A DNA stretch of 64,000 nucleotides from JABDCD01 sp964469525 (GTDB lineage Bacteria; Pseudomonadota; Alphaproteobacteria; Rickettsiales; SXRF01): NCBI GenBank assembly GCA_964469525.1, contig CAYXYU010000004.1, positions 62,001 through 126,000 of the forward strand, in the 5' to 3' direction. The number at the start of each line of letters is the position of its first letter. Within the stretch, counting starts at the first letter, position 1. The notes below the pieces were generated by a model. That model was not told where the DNA came from. It ran no database searches and worked only from the letters and a program-made list of their open reading frames with translations. Positions 49,975-58,195 of this stretch are shown here, piece after piece. Position numbers and translations under genes: made by a program.

Positions 49975-51799
49975 GAGACATCAATGCCACCAAGGCTGCT
50001 GGCGTCATCCCCTGAATGCGCCCAGCGGCACCGATGGTATGGGGGCGAAGCTGGTTCAGCTTGTTTTTAATTTCCGTAGAGAGAGAGGAAAGCATATTAT
50101 AATCTAGATTATCTGGGATAATCATATCCTCCTCCTTTTTGAAGTTTTGAATATCCTGGTGCTGGCGGTCCAAATAGCCGTCATACAGCGCTTCGATTTC
50201 GAGTTGTTCTTGAATATCGACGGGTATGGCACTCAATTCCGGCCATATCTGACACAGGCCTATAAACCCAGTTTTATAGGTTAAAAGCCCAAATGCCGTG
50301 CGACGGATCCCATCGAGGTTGATAGGGATTCCATATGCCCTTGCTTGATTGGGAGTGATCGTTAAGTGTTGCAATGTTTCACGTGAAACCTGTAAGGCCT
50401 GTTGCTTTTGTTCAAAAGCCTTCTGACGCTCCCTCTCCACACAGCCTATGATTATGCCCTTTTGGGTTAGCCGAAGATCGGCGTTATCAGCCCGGAGGAC
50501 CAGACGGTACTCCGAGCGCGAGGTGAACATGCGGTAAGGTTCGCTAGCGCCGCTCGTAATCAGATCATCGATCATTACTCCAATATAACCATCGGAGCGA
50601 TCAATAATAAATGGCTTGTTCCCAGCCGCCGCCAAGGCGGCGTTGATCCCGGCGATAATCCCCTGCCCGCCCGCTTCCTCATAGCCGGTCGTGCCATTAA
50701 TTTGGCCGGCAAAATAGAGGCCCCTCACCTTCTTGGTCTCCAGTGTCGGCTTCAGTTCGCGTGGGTCGACATAGTCATATTCGATGGCATAGCCTGGACG
50801 TATAACCCTTGCCTTTCCCAGCCCGCGAATTGACGCAACCATGGCCAGCTGGACGTCTTCCGGAAGCGACGTGGATATGCCATTCGGGTAGACGGTATCG
50901 TCATCAAGCCCTTCCGGCTCCAGGAAAATCTGGTGCTGCTGCCTTTCCGCAAAGCGCACCACCTTATCCTCGATGGAGGGGCAATAACGCGGACCAGTAC
51001 TTTCGATTTGCCCGGAATACATCGGTGCGCGGTGAATATCAGCGCGGATAATCTCATGGGTTTCAAGATTGGTATGGGTAATGAAACAGGAAATCTGCGG
51101 TACCGTCACTTCCCTGGTAAGATAGGAAAACGGCTTTGGCGGCTTGTCTCCGGGCTGCTCCTCCAGCGACGCCCAGTCGATGGTTTTTCCGTCGAGTCGT
51201 GGCGGGGTGCCGGTCTTAAGGCGGCCCATGGCAAAATGATGCTTCTTAAGCGTATTGGAAAGCCCCAGCGATGGCGCCTCTCCTGCCCTCCCGGCGCGGA
51301 TTTTGGTTTCGCCGATATGGATCAGGCCGTTTAAAAATGTGCCTGTAGTGAGAATAATTTTACCGGCGGAAACGGTGCGGCCCGACCCGGTGACCACTCC
51401 CCTCACCTCGCCTTCCGCTATGACGAGATCTTCCACCGAATCCTCGATAATGGAGAGCGCATCATATTCCTGGAGGATGGATTGCACCGCTTGCCGGTAG
51501 AGCTTGCGGTCAGCTTGGGCGCGCGGACCGCGGACAGCCGGGCCCTTACTGGCATTCAGGATGCGGTAATGGATGCCCGCGCGGTCGATGGCGCGGCCCA
51601 TTACCCCGTCGAGCGCGTCGATTTCCCGCACCAGCGTCCCCTTGGCGATGCCGCCGATGGCCGGGTTGCAGGACATTTCGCCTACGGTATGTTTTTTCTG
51701 GGTGATAAGCGCCGTACGCGCGCCGATGCGTGCCGCCGCTGCCGCCGCCTCGGTGCCGGCGTGCCCGCCGCCTATGACGATAACATCGAATTTAAACAT
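49928..51799 (-). CDS. mnmG: tRNA uridine 5-carboxymethylaminomethyl modification enzyme MnmG (GidA)
   Basis: 623 residues from the ATG at 51799 (MFKFDVIVIGGGHAGTEAA), which overlaps the mnmE stop as TAATG. FAD-binding GGGHAGTEAA, CNPAIGGIAKG with catalytic Cys, KTGTPPRLDG, and GQINGTTGYEEAGGQG. With MnmE it installs the cmnm5 group at U34 of several tRNAs. Carries one parS site. Confidence 0.97.
   Translation of the reverse strand: MFKFDVIVIGGGHAGTEAAAAAARIGARTALITQKKHTVGEMSCNPAIGGIAKGTLVREIDALDGVMGRAIDRAGIHYRILNASKGPAVRGPRAQADRKLYRQAVQSILQEYDALSIIEDSVEDLVIAEGEVRGVVTGSGRTVSAGKIILTTGTFLNGLIHIGETKIRAGRAGEAPSLGLSNTLKKHHFAMGRLKTGTPPRLDGKTIDWASLEEQPGDKPPKPFSYLTREVTVPQISCFITHTNLETHEIIRADIHRAPMYSGQIESTGPRYCPSIEDKVVRFAERQQHQIFLEPEGLDDDTVYPNGISTSLPEDVQLAMVASIRGLGKARVIRPGYAIEYDYVDPRELKPTLETKKVRGLYFAGQINGTTGYEEAGGQGIIAGINAALAAAGNKPFIIDRSDGYIGVMIDDLITSGASEPYRMFTSRSEYRLVLRADNADLRLTQKGIIIGCVERERQKAFEQKQQALQVSRETLQHLTITPNQARAYGIPINLDGIRRTAFGLLTYKTGFIGLCQIWPELSAIPVDIQEQLEIEALYDGYLDRQHQDIQNFKKEEDMIIPDNLDYNMLSSLSTEIKNKLNQLRPHTIGAAGRIQGMTPAALVALMSHVKKLERQHTREACA
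50375..50390. promoter_or_regulatory. parS: parS-like site 3 (inside mnmG)
   Basis: TGTTTCACGTGAAACC, canonical but for the last base. It lies in mnmG codons reading QVSRETL. Confidence 0.9.
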
Positions 51800-53124
51800 T
51801 ACTTTCCTATACAAAACTGGCGAAAGACGATCTCCAATACCTCATCCACCTGAATTTTACCAGTAATTCTGCCTACTGCCCGAGCAGCCTGGCGCAGCTC
51901 CTCGCAGGCCAGTTCCAATGGCACGTCTTTCTTCAGGGCTTGCTGCAGCGCCTGCGCGGCCTCCTCCAGCAAGGCCCGGTGCCGGTTCCGGGTGATAAAA
52001 GGCGCGCCGCCGCTATAAGAGGAGGCAATCCGCTCTCCGATTAGGGCTAGTAGCGCCTCTACCCCCTCCCCGGTTTTTGCTGAAACGAACTGCGGATCAG
52101 AAATAGCATGAGCGGTAGTTCTATCCTTTACCAGATCGCATTTATGCACCACGGCAATCGCTGCGTCATGTAACAGATCGAGGCTGGCCGTATCGGCTTC
52201 AGGCCAGCATGCCCCGTCAAACAGCACCAGGCGGATATCGGCATCCTCGGCTTTCGCCCTCGCCCGCCTGACGCCTTCCTCTTCGATCTCATCCTCGGCC
52301 TCGCGGATGCCAGCCGTATCCACCATGATGACCGGGTATCCGCAGATATCCACATGGATTTCGATAGCGTCACGAGTTGTGCCGGCGCGTGCCGAAACGA
52401 TGGCGGCGTCGCGCTTGGCAATGGCGTTGAGCAGGCTCGACTTGCCGACATTAGGAGCGCCCAGGATCACCACTGAGATACCTTCGCGTAGCCGCTCGCC
52501 ACGCCGCTGATCGGCCATCGCATCGCTAACGACCTTCTGTATGGCGCCAATTTCCTGAGTCACTTCCTGCACCACCGACGCGGGAATTTCCTCGTCGGGA
52601 AAATCGATGTAGGCTTCGAGGTGGGCCAGTGCCTGCGTAACGCGGTCGCGCAGATTATCGTAATGGCAGCTCATCTCCCCTTGCATCTGACGTATCGCCT
52701 GGCTCTTCTGTTCCGATGTCTCGGCTTCGATCAGATCGGCCAGCCCTTCCGCTTCGATCAGGTCCATTTTACCATTAGTAAATGCCCGGCGCGAGAATTC
52801 CCCCGGTTCAGCCGGGCATAGTCCTTTCATCATACCGAGCACGTCCAACGTTTCCCGAATAACGGCCAGGCTGCCATGCAGATGCAGTTCGACGACATCC
52901 TCGCCGGTAAAGCTTTTCGGTGCCTTAAAATAAAGTGCGATGACGCGGTCAATCAAGCGGCCTTGATGCCGCAGCGCCACATACTGCGCTATGCGCGGGA
53001 GCACGATATCGAGTCCCGACAGTTGCTGCAATGTACTCAGGGCGCGTGGCCCCGACAGGCGCACTACCGCAACGCCGGATTTTCCCGGAGGGGTGGCGAG
53101 GGCAAAAATAGTATCGGTGGACAT
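51799..53124 (-). CDS. mnmE: tRNA modification GTPase MnmE (TrmE)
   Basis: 441 residues from the ATG at 53124 (MSTDTIFALATPPGKSGVAV), the family's standard start. N-terminal folate-binding domain (GPRALSTLQ, VELHLHGSLAVI), G domain with GAPNVGKSSLLNAI, TTRDAIE, DTAGIRE, and the terminal C-I-G-K motif. Partner of MnmG, encoded immediately downstream. Confidence 0.97.
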   Translation of the reverse strand: MSTDTIFALATPPGKSGVAVVRLSGPRALSTLQQLSGLDIVLPRIAQYVALRHQGRLIDRVIALYFKAPKSFTGEDVVELHLHGSLAVIRETLDVLGMMKGLCPAEPGEFSRRAFTNGKMDLIEAEGLADLIEAETSEQKSQAIRQMQGEMSCHYDNLRDRVTQALAHLEAYIDFPDEEIPASVVQEVTQEIGAIQKVVSDAMADQRRGERLREGISVVILGAPNVGKSSLLNAIAKRDAAIVSARAGTTRDAIEIHVDICGYPVIMVDTAGIREAEDEIEEEGVRRARAKAEDADIRLVLFDGACWPEADTASLDLLHDAAIAVVHKCDLVKDRTTAHAISDPQFVSAKTGEGVEALLALIGERIASSYSGGAPFITRNRHRALLEEAAQALQQALKKDVPLELACEELRQAARAVGRITGKIQVDEVLEIVFRQFCIGK

Positions 53125-53186
53125 GTCTGGTCGTGGTATTTTATACCTGTACGAGCCTAGTAACACATCACAGGGTGGGCGGCAAT

Positions 53187-54164
53187 ATGCCACAGGTGGT
53201 ACGGATACACCAGCCCGGCGGGCCGGAAACGCTGACCCTGGAAGAAGCCGCCTCGGCTCGCCCGGGGCCAGGGGAACTGCTGCTGCGCCAGACGGCCATC
53301 GGCGTCAACTTCATCGATATCTATCACCGTACGGGACTGTACAAGCAGCCGTCCTATCCGGCCGGCATTGGCATGGAAGCATCTGGTATTGTTGAAGAAG
53401 CAGGGGAGGGAGATGAGCATTTCAAGCCCGGCGACCGGGTGGCTTATTGCGGTGGTCCGCCGGGCGCCTATGCCGAACTGAGGATCATCCCGGCCAGGCT
53501 GGCGGTACGGATTCCCGATGCGGTGGAGGATAAGACCGCCGCCGCGGGCCTTCTCAAAGGGCTGACGGCGCATTATCTCCTGCGCGTGACCTTTCCGGTG
53601 CAGCCCGGCGATACGGTGCTGATCCATGCCGCCGCCGGCGGAGTGGGGCTGATTGCCTGCCAGTGGGCTAAGCATCTGGGTGCTACCGTCATCGGCACCG
53701 TGGGCAGCGATAAGAAAGCGGAGCTGGCGAAGCAGAACGGGTGCGACCACACCATCGTCTATACACGTGAAAAAATCGTACCCAGGGTGAAGGAAATCAC
53801 AGAAGGGAAGGGGGTCTCCGTCGTATATGACTCGGTGGGAAAGGCTACCTTCATGGACTCACTTGATGTTTTACGGAAGTTCGGGATGCTGGTCAGCTTC
53901 GGCAACGCCTCGGGCGCCGTGCCGCCCTTCGACCCGCTGCTGCTGTCGCAGAGAGGCTCACTGTATGTAACGCGGCCAACGCTTCTGCACCATATCGAAG
54001 ACCCGGTCGTCTATGTCGCACACGCCACTGAGTTATTCCGGCTTATCGCCAAAGGCGTCCTCAAAGTCAGGATACACGACACCTACAAACTCTCGGATGC
54101 CAGGCAAGCCCATATCGACCTCGAATCGCGGCGCACGACGGGGGCGCTGGTGCTGTTGCCTTGA
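53187..54164 (+). CDS. NADPH:quinone oxidoreductase (zeta-crystallin type)
   Basis: 325 residues from the ATG at 53187 (MPQVVRIHQPGGPETLTLEE). MDR-superfamily enzyme: GVNFIDIYHRTGLYKQPSYP is the QOR signature, HAAAGGVGLIACQWAKHLGA binds NADPH, and no zinc-ligand cysteines are present. Reduces quinones or alpha,beta-unsaturated carbonyls. Divergent from mnmE with 62 bp between starts and probably monocistronic. Confidence 0.9.
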   Translation: MPQVVRIHQPGGPETLTLEEAASARPGPGELLLRQTAIGVNFIDIYHRTGLYKQPSYPAGIGMEASGIVEEAGEGDEHFKPGDRVAYCGGPPGAYAELRIIPARLAVRIPDAVEDKTAAAGLLKGLTAHYLLRVTFPVQPGDTVLIHAAAGGVGLIACQWAKHLGATVIGTVGSDKKAELAKQNGCDHTIVYTREKIVPRVKEITEGKGVSVVYDSVGKATFMDSLDVLRKFGMLVSFGNASGAVPPFDPLLLSQRGSLYVTRPTLLHHIEDPVVYVAHATELFRLIAKGVLKVRIHDTYKLSDARQAHIDLESRRTTGALVLLP

Positions 54165-54167
54165 TCT

Positions 54168-54398
54168 TTAGCCTACCGCCTGCCGGCCCTGTTCCGGCGG
54201 ATCGGACGCCCGCTCGCGGGCATGTTCCGCGATACGTTTCGCTTCGCGCACGGCCGAACTCACTGCCCCGCTCATATAGCCATACAGTTCGGGGTCGGCA
54301 TGCTCGCCGGCAAAGCCCAGCCGGCCATTCGCCTCGGGTGTGCCGGTACAATGCTGTAGGGTGGTGTACTGGCCTGGTTTCATCGACGAATAGCTTGC
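54168..54398 (-). pseudogene. C-terminal remnant of a flavin amine oxidase
   Basis: Reading ASYSSMKPGQYTTL, then EANGRLGFAGEHADPELYGY and MSGAVSSAVREAKRIAEHA: this is the C-terminal FAD-binding end of monoamine-oxidase-like enzymes (PGQ-T-T and FAGEH-x5-GYMxGA patterns). Everything N-terminal is missing. The fragment begins straight after the yejF stop codon and in the same frame, so a deletion or rearrangement probably joined them. An ATG at 54383 could start a 71-aa peptide, but a functional enzyme is impossible. Confidence 0.75.
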
Positions 54399-55988
54399 CT
54401 ATGCCTTTATAAAGGCAGCATTAATCAACGCCTGCGTATAGCTTTCTTTCGGAGAGTTGAAAATAGATATGGTATCACCCTGTTCGACGATTTTTCCCTT
54501 ATGCATGACAATGATGTGATGGGCGATAGCTTTGACCACGCGCAGATCGTGGCTGATGAACATATAGGAAAGCCGGTATTTTTCCTGTAAATTCTTTAAC
54601 AGGTCAATGATCTGGGATTGCACAGTCAGATCAAGTGCGGATGTCGGCTCGTCGAGGACAACGAACTGGGGACGGAGCACCATGGCACGGGCGATGCTGA
54701 TGCGCTGGCGCTGGCCGCCGGAGAATTCGTGCGGGTAGCGGTCCTTCATGTCGGGTGAGAGGCCGACATCATTCAGGATGGCGTCAATCTCGGCCAGGCG
54801 CTCAGCCTCGCTTTTGTCCCGGTGGTGGACGAGCAGCCCTTCCTCGATGATGCTGCGAACGGTCATGCGCGGGTTAAGGCTGGCGAAGGGGTCCTGGAAT
54901 ACGAGCTGCAGCCGCTGGCGCAGTGGCCGCATAGCGCCGATTCCTAATGGATCGATCGGCTGGCCGTTAAAAATAATGCGCCCCTGGCTTTTCATCAGCC
55001 GAAGCAGGGCGAATCCGAGCGTGGACTTGCCCGATCCCGACTCACCGACCACGCCCAGCGTTGATCCTTCCGGTATCGTAACAGTTATGTCATCGACCGC
55101 CTTGACATGGCCGCGCGTGCGCTTCAGCAGGCCTTTTTTGATCGGGAAATAGACCTTGAGGCCCTCGCAGCCGATCAGCGGGGCGGGGGAGGAGGGCAGG
55201 GGGATCGCTTCGCCTTTCGGCTCGCTGGCCAGCAGTTGCCTGGTGTATGGGTGAGAGGGGGGTTTGAACACGTCTGGTACCTTGCCCTGCTCGACGATCT
55301 CACCCTGCCGCATCACCGCCACCCGGTCGGCCAGCTTCTCCACCACCGTCAGGTCATGGGTGATGAACAGCACCGCCATGCCGAGCTCGCGCTGCAGTCC
55401 TTTGATAAGTTTCAAGATTTTTGCCTGGATGGTCACGTCGACGGCGGTAGTCGGCTCGTCGGCGATCAGCAGCTCGGGGCCGTTGGCGATGGCCATGGCG
55501 ATCATGACGCGCTGGCGCTCGCCGCCCGACAGCTGGTGCGGGTAGGCGTCGAGCCGGTCCTTGAAATGGGCAAGGCCGACCTGCTCCAATAATTCGTCGA
55601 TGCGCGCCTTGGCCTGTTTCGGTGTGAAGCTCTGGTGGATGGCGAGCATCTCGCCGATCTGCTTGCCGATGGTGTGCAGCGGGTTCAAGGCCGTCATCGG
55701 CTCCTGGAAGATCATGCCGATCTTGTTGCCGCGGATCTGGCGAAGCACGGTTTCCCCGGCGCCGACCACTTCCTGCCCGTCAAATTGGATACTGCCGGTG
55801 ACGTTCGCACTTCCCGGCTGCAACCCCATGCAGGAAAGCGCCGTCAGCGATTTGCCCGAGCCCGACTCGCCGACCACGGCCAGCATCTCGCCTTTGTTCA
55901 TCGCGAAGGAAACGTTTTTTACCGCTTCCACAGAGCCTTGTGCAGTGCGAAATGTCAGGGACAGTTTATCCACGGAGAGAAGGCTCAT
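54399..55988 (-). CDS. yejF: Peptide ABC transporter, tandem ATPase YejF
   Basis: 529 residues from the ATG at 55988 (MSLLSVDKLSLTF), which overlaps the yejE stop (ATGA); upstream in-frame readings are artefacts within yejE. Two complete ABC ATPase domains: Walker A GESGSGKSLTA and GESGSGKSTLGF, signatures LSGGERQRVMIAMA and FSGGQRQRISIARA, Walker B LLIADEPTTAVD and FVVLDEPTSALD. It energises import of oligopeptides, in E. coli microcin C and related peptides. Confidence 0.93.
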   Translation of the reverse strand: MSLLSVDKLSLTFRTAQGSVEAVKNVSFAMNKGEMLAVVGESGSGKSLTALSCMGLQPGSANVTGSIQFDGQEVVGAGETVLRQIRGNKIGMIFQEPMTALNPLHTIGKQIGEMLAIHQSFTPKQAKARIDELLEQVGLAHFKDRLDAYPHQLSGGERQRVMIAMAIANGPELLIADEPTTAVDVTIQAKILKLIKGLQRELGMAVLFITHDLTVVEKLADRVAVMRQGEIVEQGKVPDVFKPPSHPYTRQLLASEPKGEAIPLPSSPAPLIGCEGLKVYFPIKKGLLKRTRGHVKAVDDITVTIPEGSTLGVVGESGSGKSTLGFALLRLMKSQGRIIFNGQPIDPLGIGAMRPLRQRLQLVFQDPFASLNPRMTVRSIIEEGLLVHHRDKSEAERLAEIDAILNDVGLSPDMKDRYPHEFSGGQRQRISIARAMVLRPQFVVLDEPTSALDLTVQSQIIDLLKNLQEKYRLSYMFISHDLRVVKAIAHHIIVMHKGKIVEQGDTISIFNSPKESYTQALINAAFIKA

Positions 55989-57013
55989 GGGTTCACCACC
56001 TTCCTCGGGTCGAAGGCGTCGCGCACCGCTTCCGAGATGAAGATGATCAGCACCAGCAGGATGGCGATGGTGAAAAAGCCGGTGAAGCCCAGCCACGGCG
56101 CGTTGGGGTTGCTCTTGCCCTGCAGCAGCAGCTCGCCGAGCGACGGCGAGCCGGGCGGCAGGCCGAAGCCCAGGAAGTCGAGGGTGGTCAGCGCCGTCAC
56201 CCCGGCGCTCATGATGAATGGCACGTAGGTCATGGCTGAGACGAGCGCGTTGGGCAGCACGTGGCGGATCATGATGCGCGGCTCGGTGACGCCCAGCGCC
56301 CGCGCCGCCTTGACATAGTCGAAATTGCGGGCGCGCAGGAACTCGGCGCGTACCACGGCGGTCAGGCTCATCCAGGTAAAAAGCAGCAGGATGCCAAGCA
56401 GCCACCAGAAATTGGGGGTGACGATGGAGGCCAGGATGATGAGCAAAAACAGCTCCGGCAGCCCCGACCAGATCTCGATGAAACGCTGGAACAGCAGGTC
56501 GGTCCAGCCGCCGAAATAGCCCTGCACCGCCCCCGCCAGAATGCCGATGACGGCGCTGAACACGGTTAGCATCAGCCCGAACAGTACCGAAATCCGAAAC
56601 CCATAGATTAACCGCGCCAGCACGTCGCGCCCCTGATCGTCGGTGCCGAGCCAGTTTTCAGCCGAGGGCGGCGAGGGGTTGGGCGTCGGCGTATCATAAT
56701 TGATCGTCGAATAGCTGTAGCGGATCGGCGGCCAGAGCATCCAGCCGTCGGCATTGATTTTCTCCGCCAGGAACGGATCCCGGTAGGCGGCCTCGGTCTC
56801 GAAATCGCCGCCGAACGCCGTTTCGCTGTAGGAAACGAAGACCGGGAAATACCATTCGCCCTTATACCTGACGACCAGCGGATTATCGTTGGCGATGAAC
56901 TCGGCGCCGAGACTCATGATGAACAGAAACAGGAAAATCCATAACGACCAGAAGCCGCGCGTATTGGCGCGGAAGAGTTGCAATCGCCGGCGGGTGAGGG
57001 GGGAGAGGGTCAT
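55985..57013 (-). CDS. yejE: Peptide ABC transporter permease YejE
   Basis: 342 residues with six membrane helices. Large periplasmic loop after helix 1 (FPVFVSYSETAFGGDFETEA, as in YejE), the SAENWLGTDDQGRDVLARLI motif, and EAA loop YVKAARALGVTEPRIMIRH. Overlaps yejB and yejF by 4 bp on each side. Confidence 0.93.
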   Translation of the reverse strand: MTLSPLTRRRLQLFRANTRGFWSLWIFLFLFIMSLGAEFIANDNPLVVRYKGEWYFPVFVSYSETAFGGDFETEAAYRDPFLAEKINADGWMLWPPIRYSYSTINYDTPTPNPSPPSAENWLGTDDQGRDVLARLIYGFRISVLFGLMLTVFSAVIGILAGAVQGYFGGWTDLLFQRFIEIWSGLPELFLLIILASIVTPNFWWLLGILLLFTWMSLTAVVRAEFLRARNFDYVKAARALGVTEPRIMIRHVLPNALVSAMTYVPFIMSAGVTALTTLDFLGFGLPPGSPSLGELLLQGKSNPNAPWLGFTGFFTIAILLVLIIFISEAVRDAFDPRKVVNP

Positions 57014-58110
57014 ACTTCCCGCCTCTCGAAGTCGATCCTCGGATCGATCGCCACATAAGCCAGGTCGCCGATAAGATTAAAGATCAGCCCGATCAGGGTA
57101 AAGATGAACAGCGTCCCGAACATCACCGGGTAATCGCGGTTGATAACCGCCTCGTAGCCAAGCAGGCCCAAACCATTCAGTGAAAAGATGATCTCGATCA
57201 AAAGCGCGCTGGTAAAGAGGATGCGGAGCAGCGCCCCGGGGAAGCCGGCGATGACGATCAGCATGGCGTTGCGGAAGACGTGCCCGTAGAGCACCTGCTT
57301 CTCGGAGAGCCCCTTGGCGCGTGCGGTCAGCACATACTGCTTGCCGATTTCATCGAGGAAGCAGTTCTTGGTCAGCATGGTGAGTGACGCGAAACCCGAA
57401 ATCACCATGGCGGCCACGGGCAGGGTGATATGCCAGAAATAATCAGCGATTTTACCCAGGAAGCTGAGTTCCGCCCAGCCATCGGAGGTCAGGCCCTTCA
57501 TCGGGAACCATTGCAGGTAATTACCGCCGGCGAACAGGATGATGAGCAGGATGGCGAACAGGAAGCTCGGGATGGCGTAGCCGATGATGATGACCCAGCT
57601 GGTCCAGATGTCGAAAGGGCTGCCGTCCTTCACCGCCTTGCGGATGCCGAGCGGAATCGAGATGAGATAGACCAGCAGCGTCGTCCACAGGCCGAGCGAG
57701 ACGGTGACCGGCAGGGTATGCAGCACCAGGTCGATGACGCGCTCGTTGCGGTAAAAGCTCTCGCCGAAATCGAAGCGGAGGTAATTGCCCATCATCTGCA
57801 GGAAGCGCTCGAGTGGCGGCTTGTCGAACCCGTACATCTTGGTGATGCGTTCGACGATCTCGGGGTCGAGCCCGCGCGCGCCGCGATAGGCCGACTGCAC
57901 GCCGACGCCGCTCTCCACCTTGCCCGCCATGTCGGTGCCGGACCCGCTGATGCGCGCCGTCGCCCCGACGGACGTAATATCGGTCAGCTGCGCCAGCATG
58001 CGCTCCACCGGCCCGCCCGGCGCTGCCTGCACGATGACGAAATTCAGCACCATGATCCCAAACAGGGTGGGGATCATCAGCAGCAGGCGGCGGATAATGT
58101 AGGCGGTCAT
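57010..58110 (-). CDS. yejB: Peptide ABC transporter permease YejB
   Basis: 366 residues, six membrane helices, starting MTAYIIRRLLLMIPTLFGIM. The EAA loop YVLTARAKGLSEKQVLYGHV and the YejB-like long periplasmic segment with MYGFDKPPLERFLQMMGNY are present. It follows yejA after a 79-bp space filled by heptamer repeats. There is no Shine-Dalgarno-like sequence before the ATG: the bases there belong to the repeat. Confidence 0.93.
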   Translation of the reverse strand: MTAYIIRRLLLMIPTLFGIMVLNFVIVQAAPGGPVERMLAQLTDITSVGATARISGSGTDMAGKVESGVGVQSAYRGARGLDPEIVERITKMYGFDKPPLERFLQMMGNYLRFDFGESFYRNERVIDLVLHTLPVTVSLGLWTTLLVYLISIPLGIRKAVKDGSPFDIWTSWVIIIGYAIPSFLFAILLIILFAGGNYLQWFPMKGLTSDGWAELSFLGKIADYFWHITLPVAAMVISGFASLTMLTKNCFLDEIGKQYVLTARAKGLSEKQVLYGHVFRNAMLIVIAGFPGALLRILFTSALLIEIIFSLNGLGLLGYEAVINRDYPVMFGTLFIFTLIGLIFNLIGDLAYVAIDPRIDFERREV

Positions 58111-58113
58111 GGG

Positions 58114-58195
58114 AGGTGTTAGGTCTCAGGTATTAGGTTTTAGCGAAAAACAGTTATAATCCTAATACCTAAAAGCTAAAAGCTAAAAGCTACTC
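58114..58195. repeat. Inverted heptamer arrays between yejA and yejB
   Basis: Left array 58114-58141: AGGTGTT, AGGTCTC, AGGTATT, AGGTTTT. Right array 58161-58195: CCTAATA, CCTAAAA, GCTAAAA, GCTAAAA, GCTACTC. The arrays are inverted relative to each other (TATTAGG pairs with CCTAATA). The last right unit contains the yejA stop codon and the left array reaches to 3 bp from the yejB ATG, so the entire operon spacer is repeat. Confidence 0.85.

Noticed and set aside
47553..53124. Chromosome replication origin inside the par-mnm region
   Set aside because: parS sites suggest proximity, but no cluster of DnaA boxes, AT-rich unwinding region or dnaA/hemE neighbour was seen.
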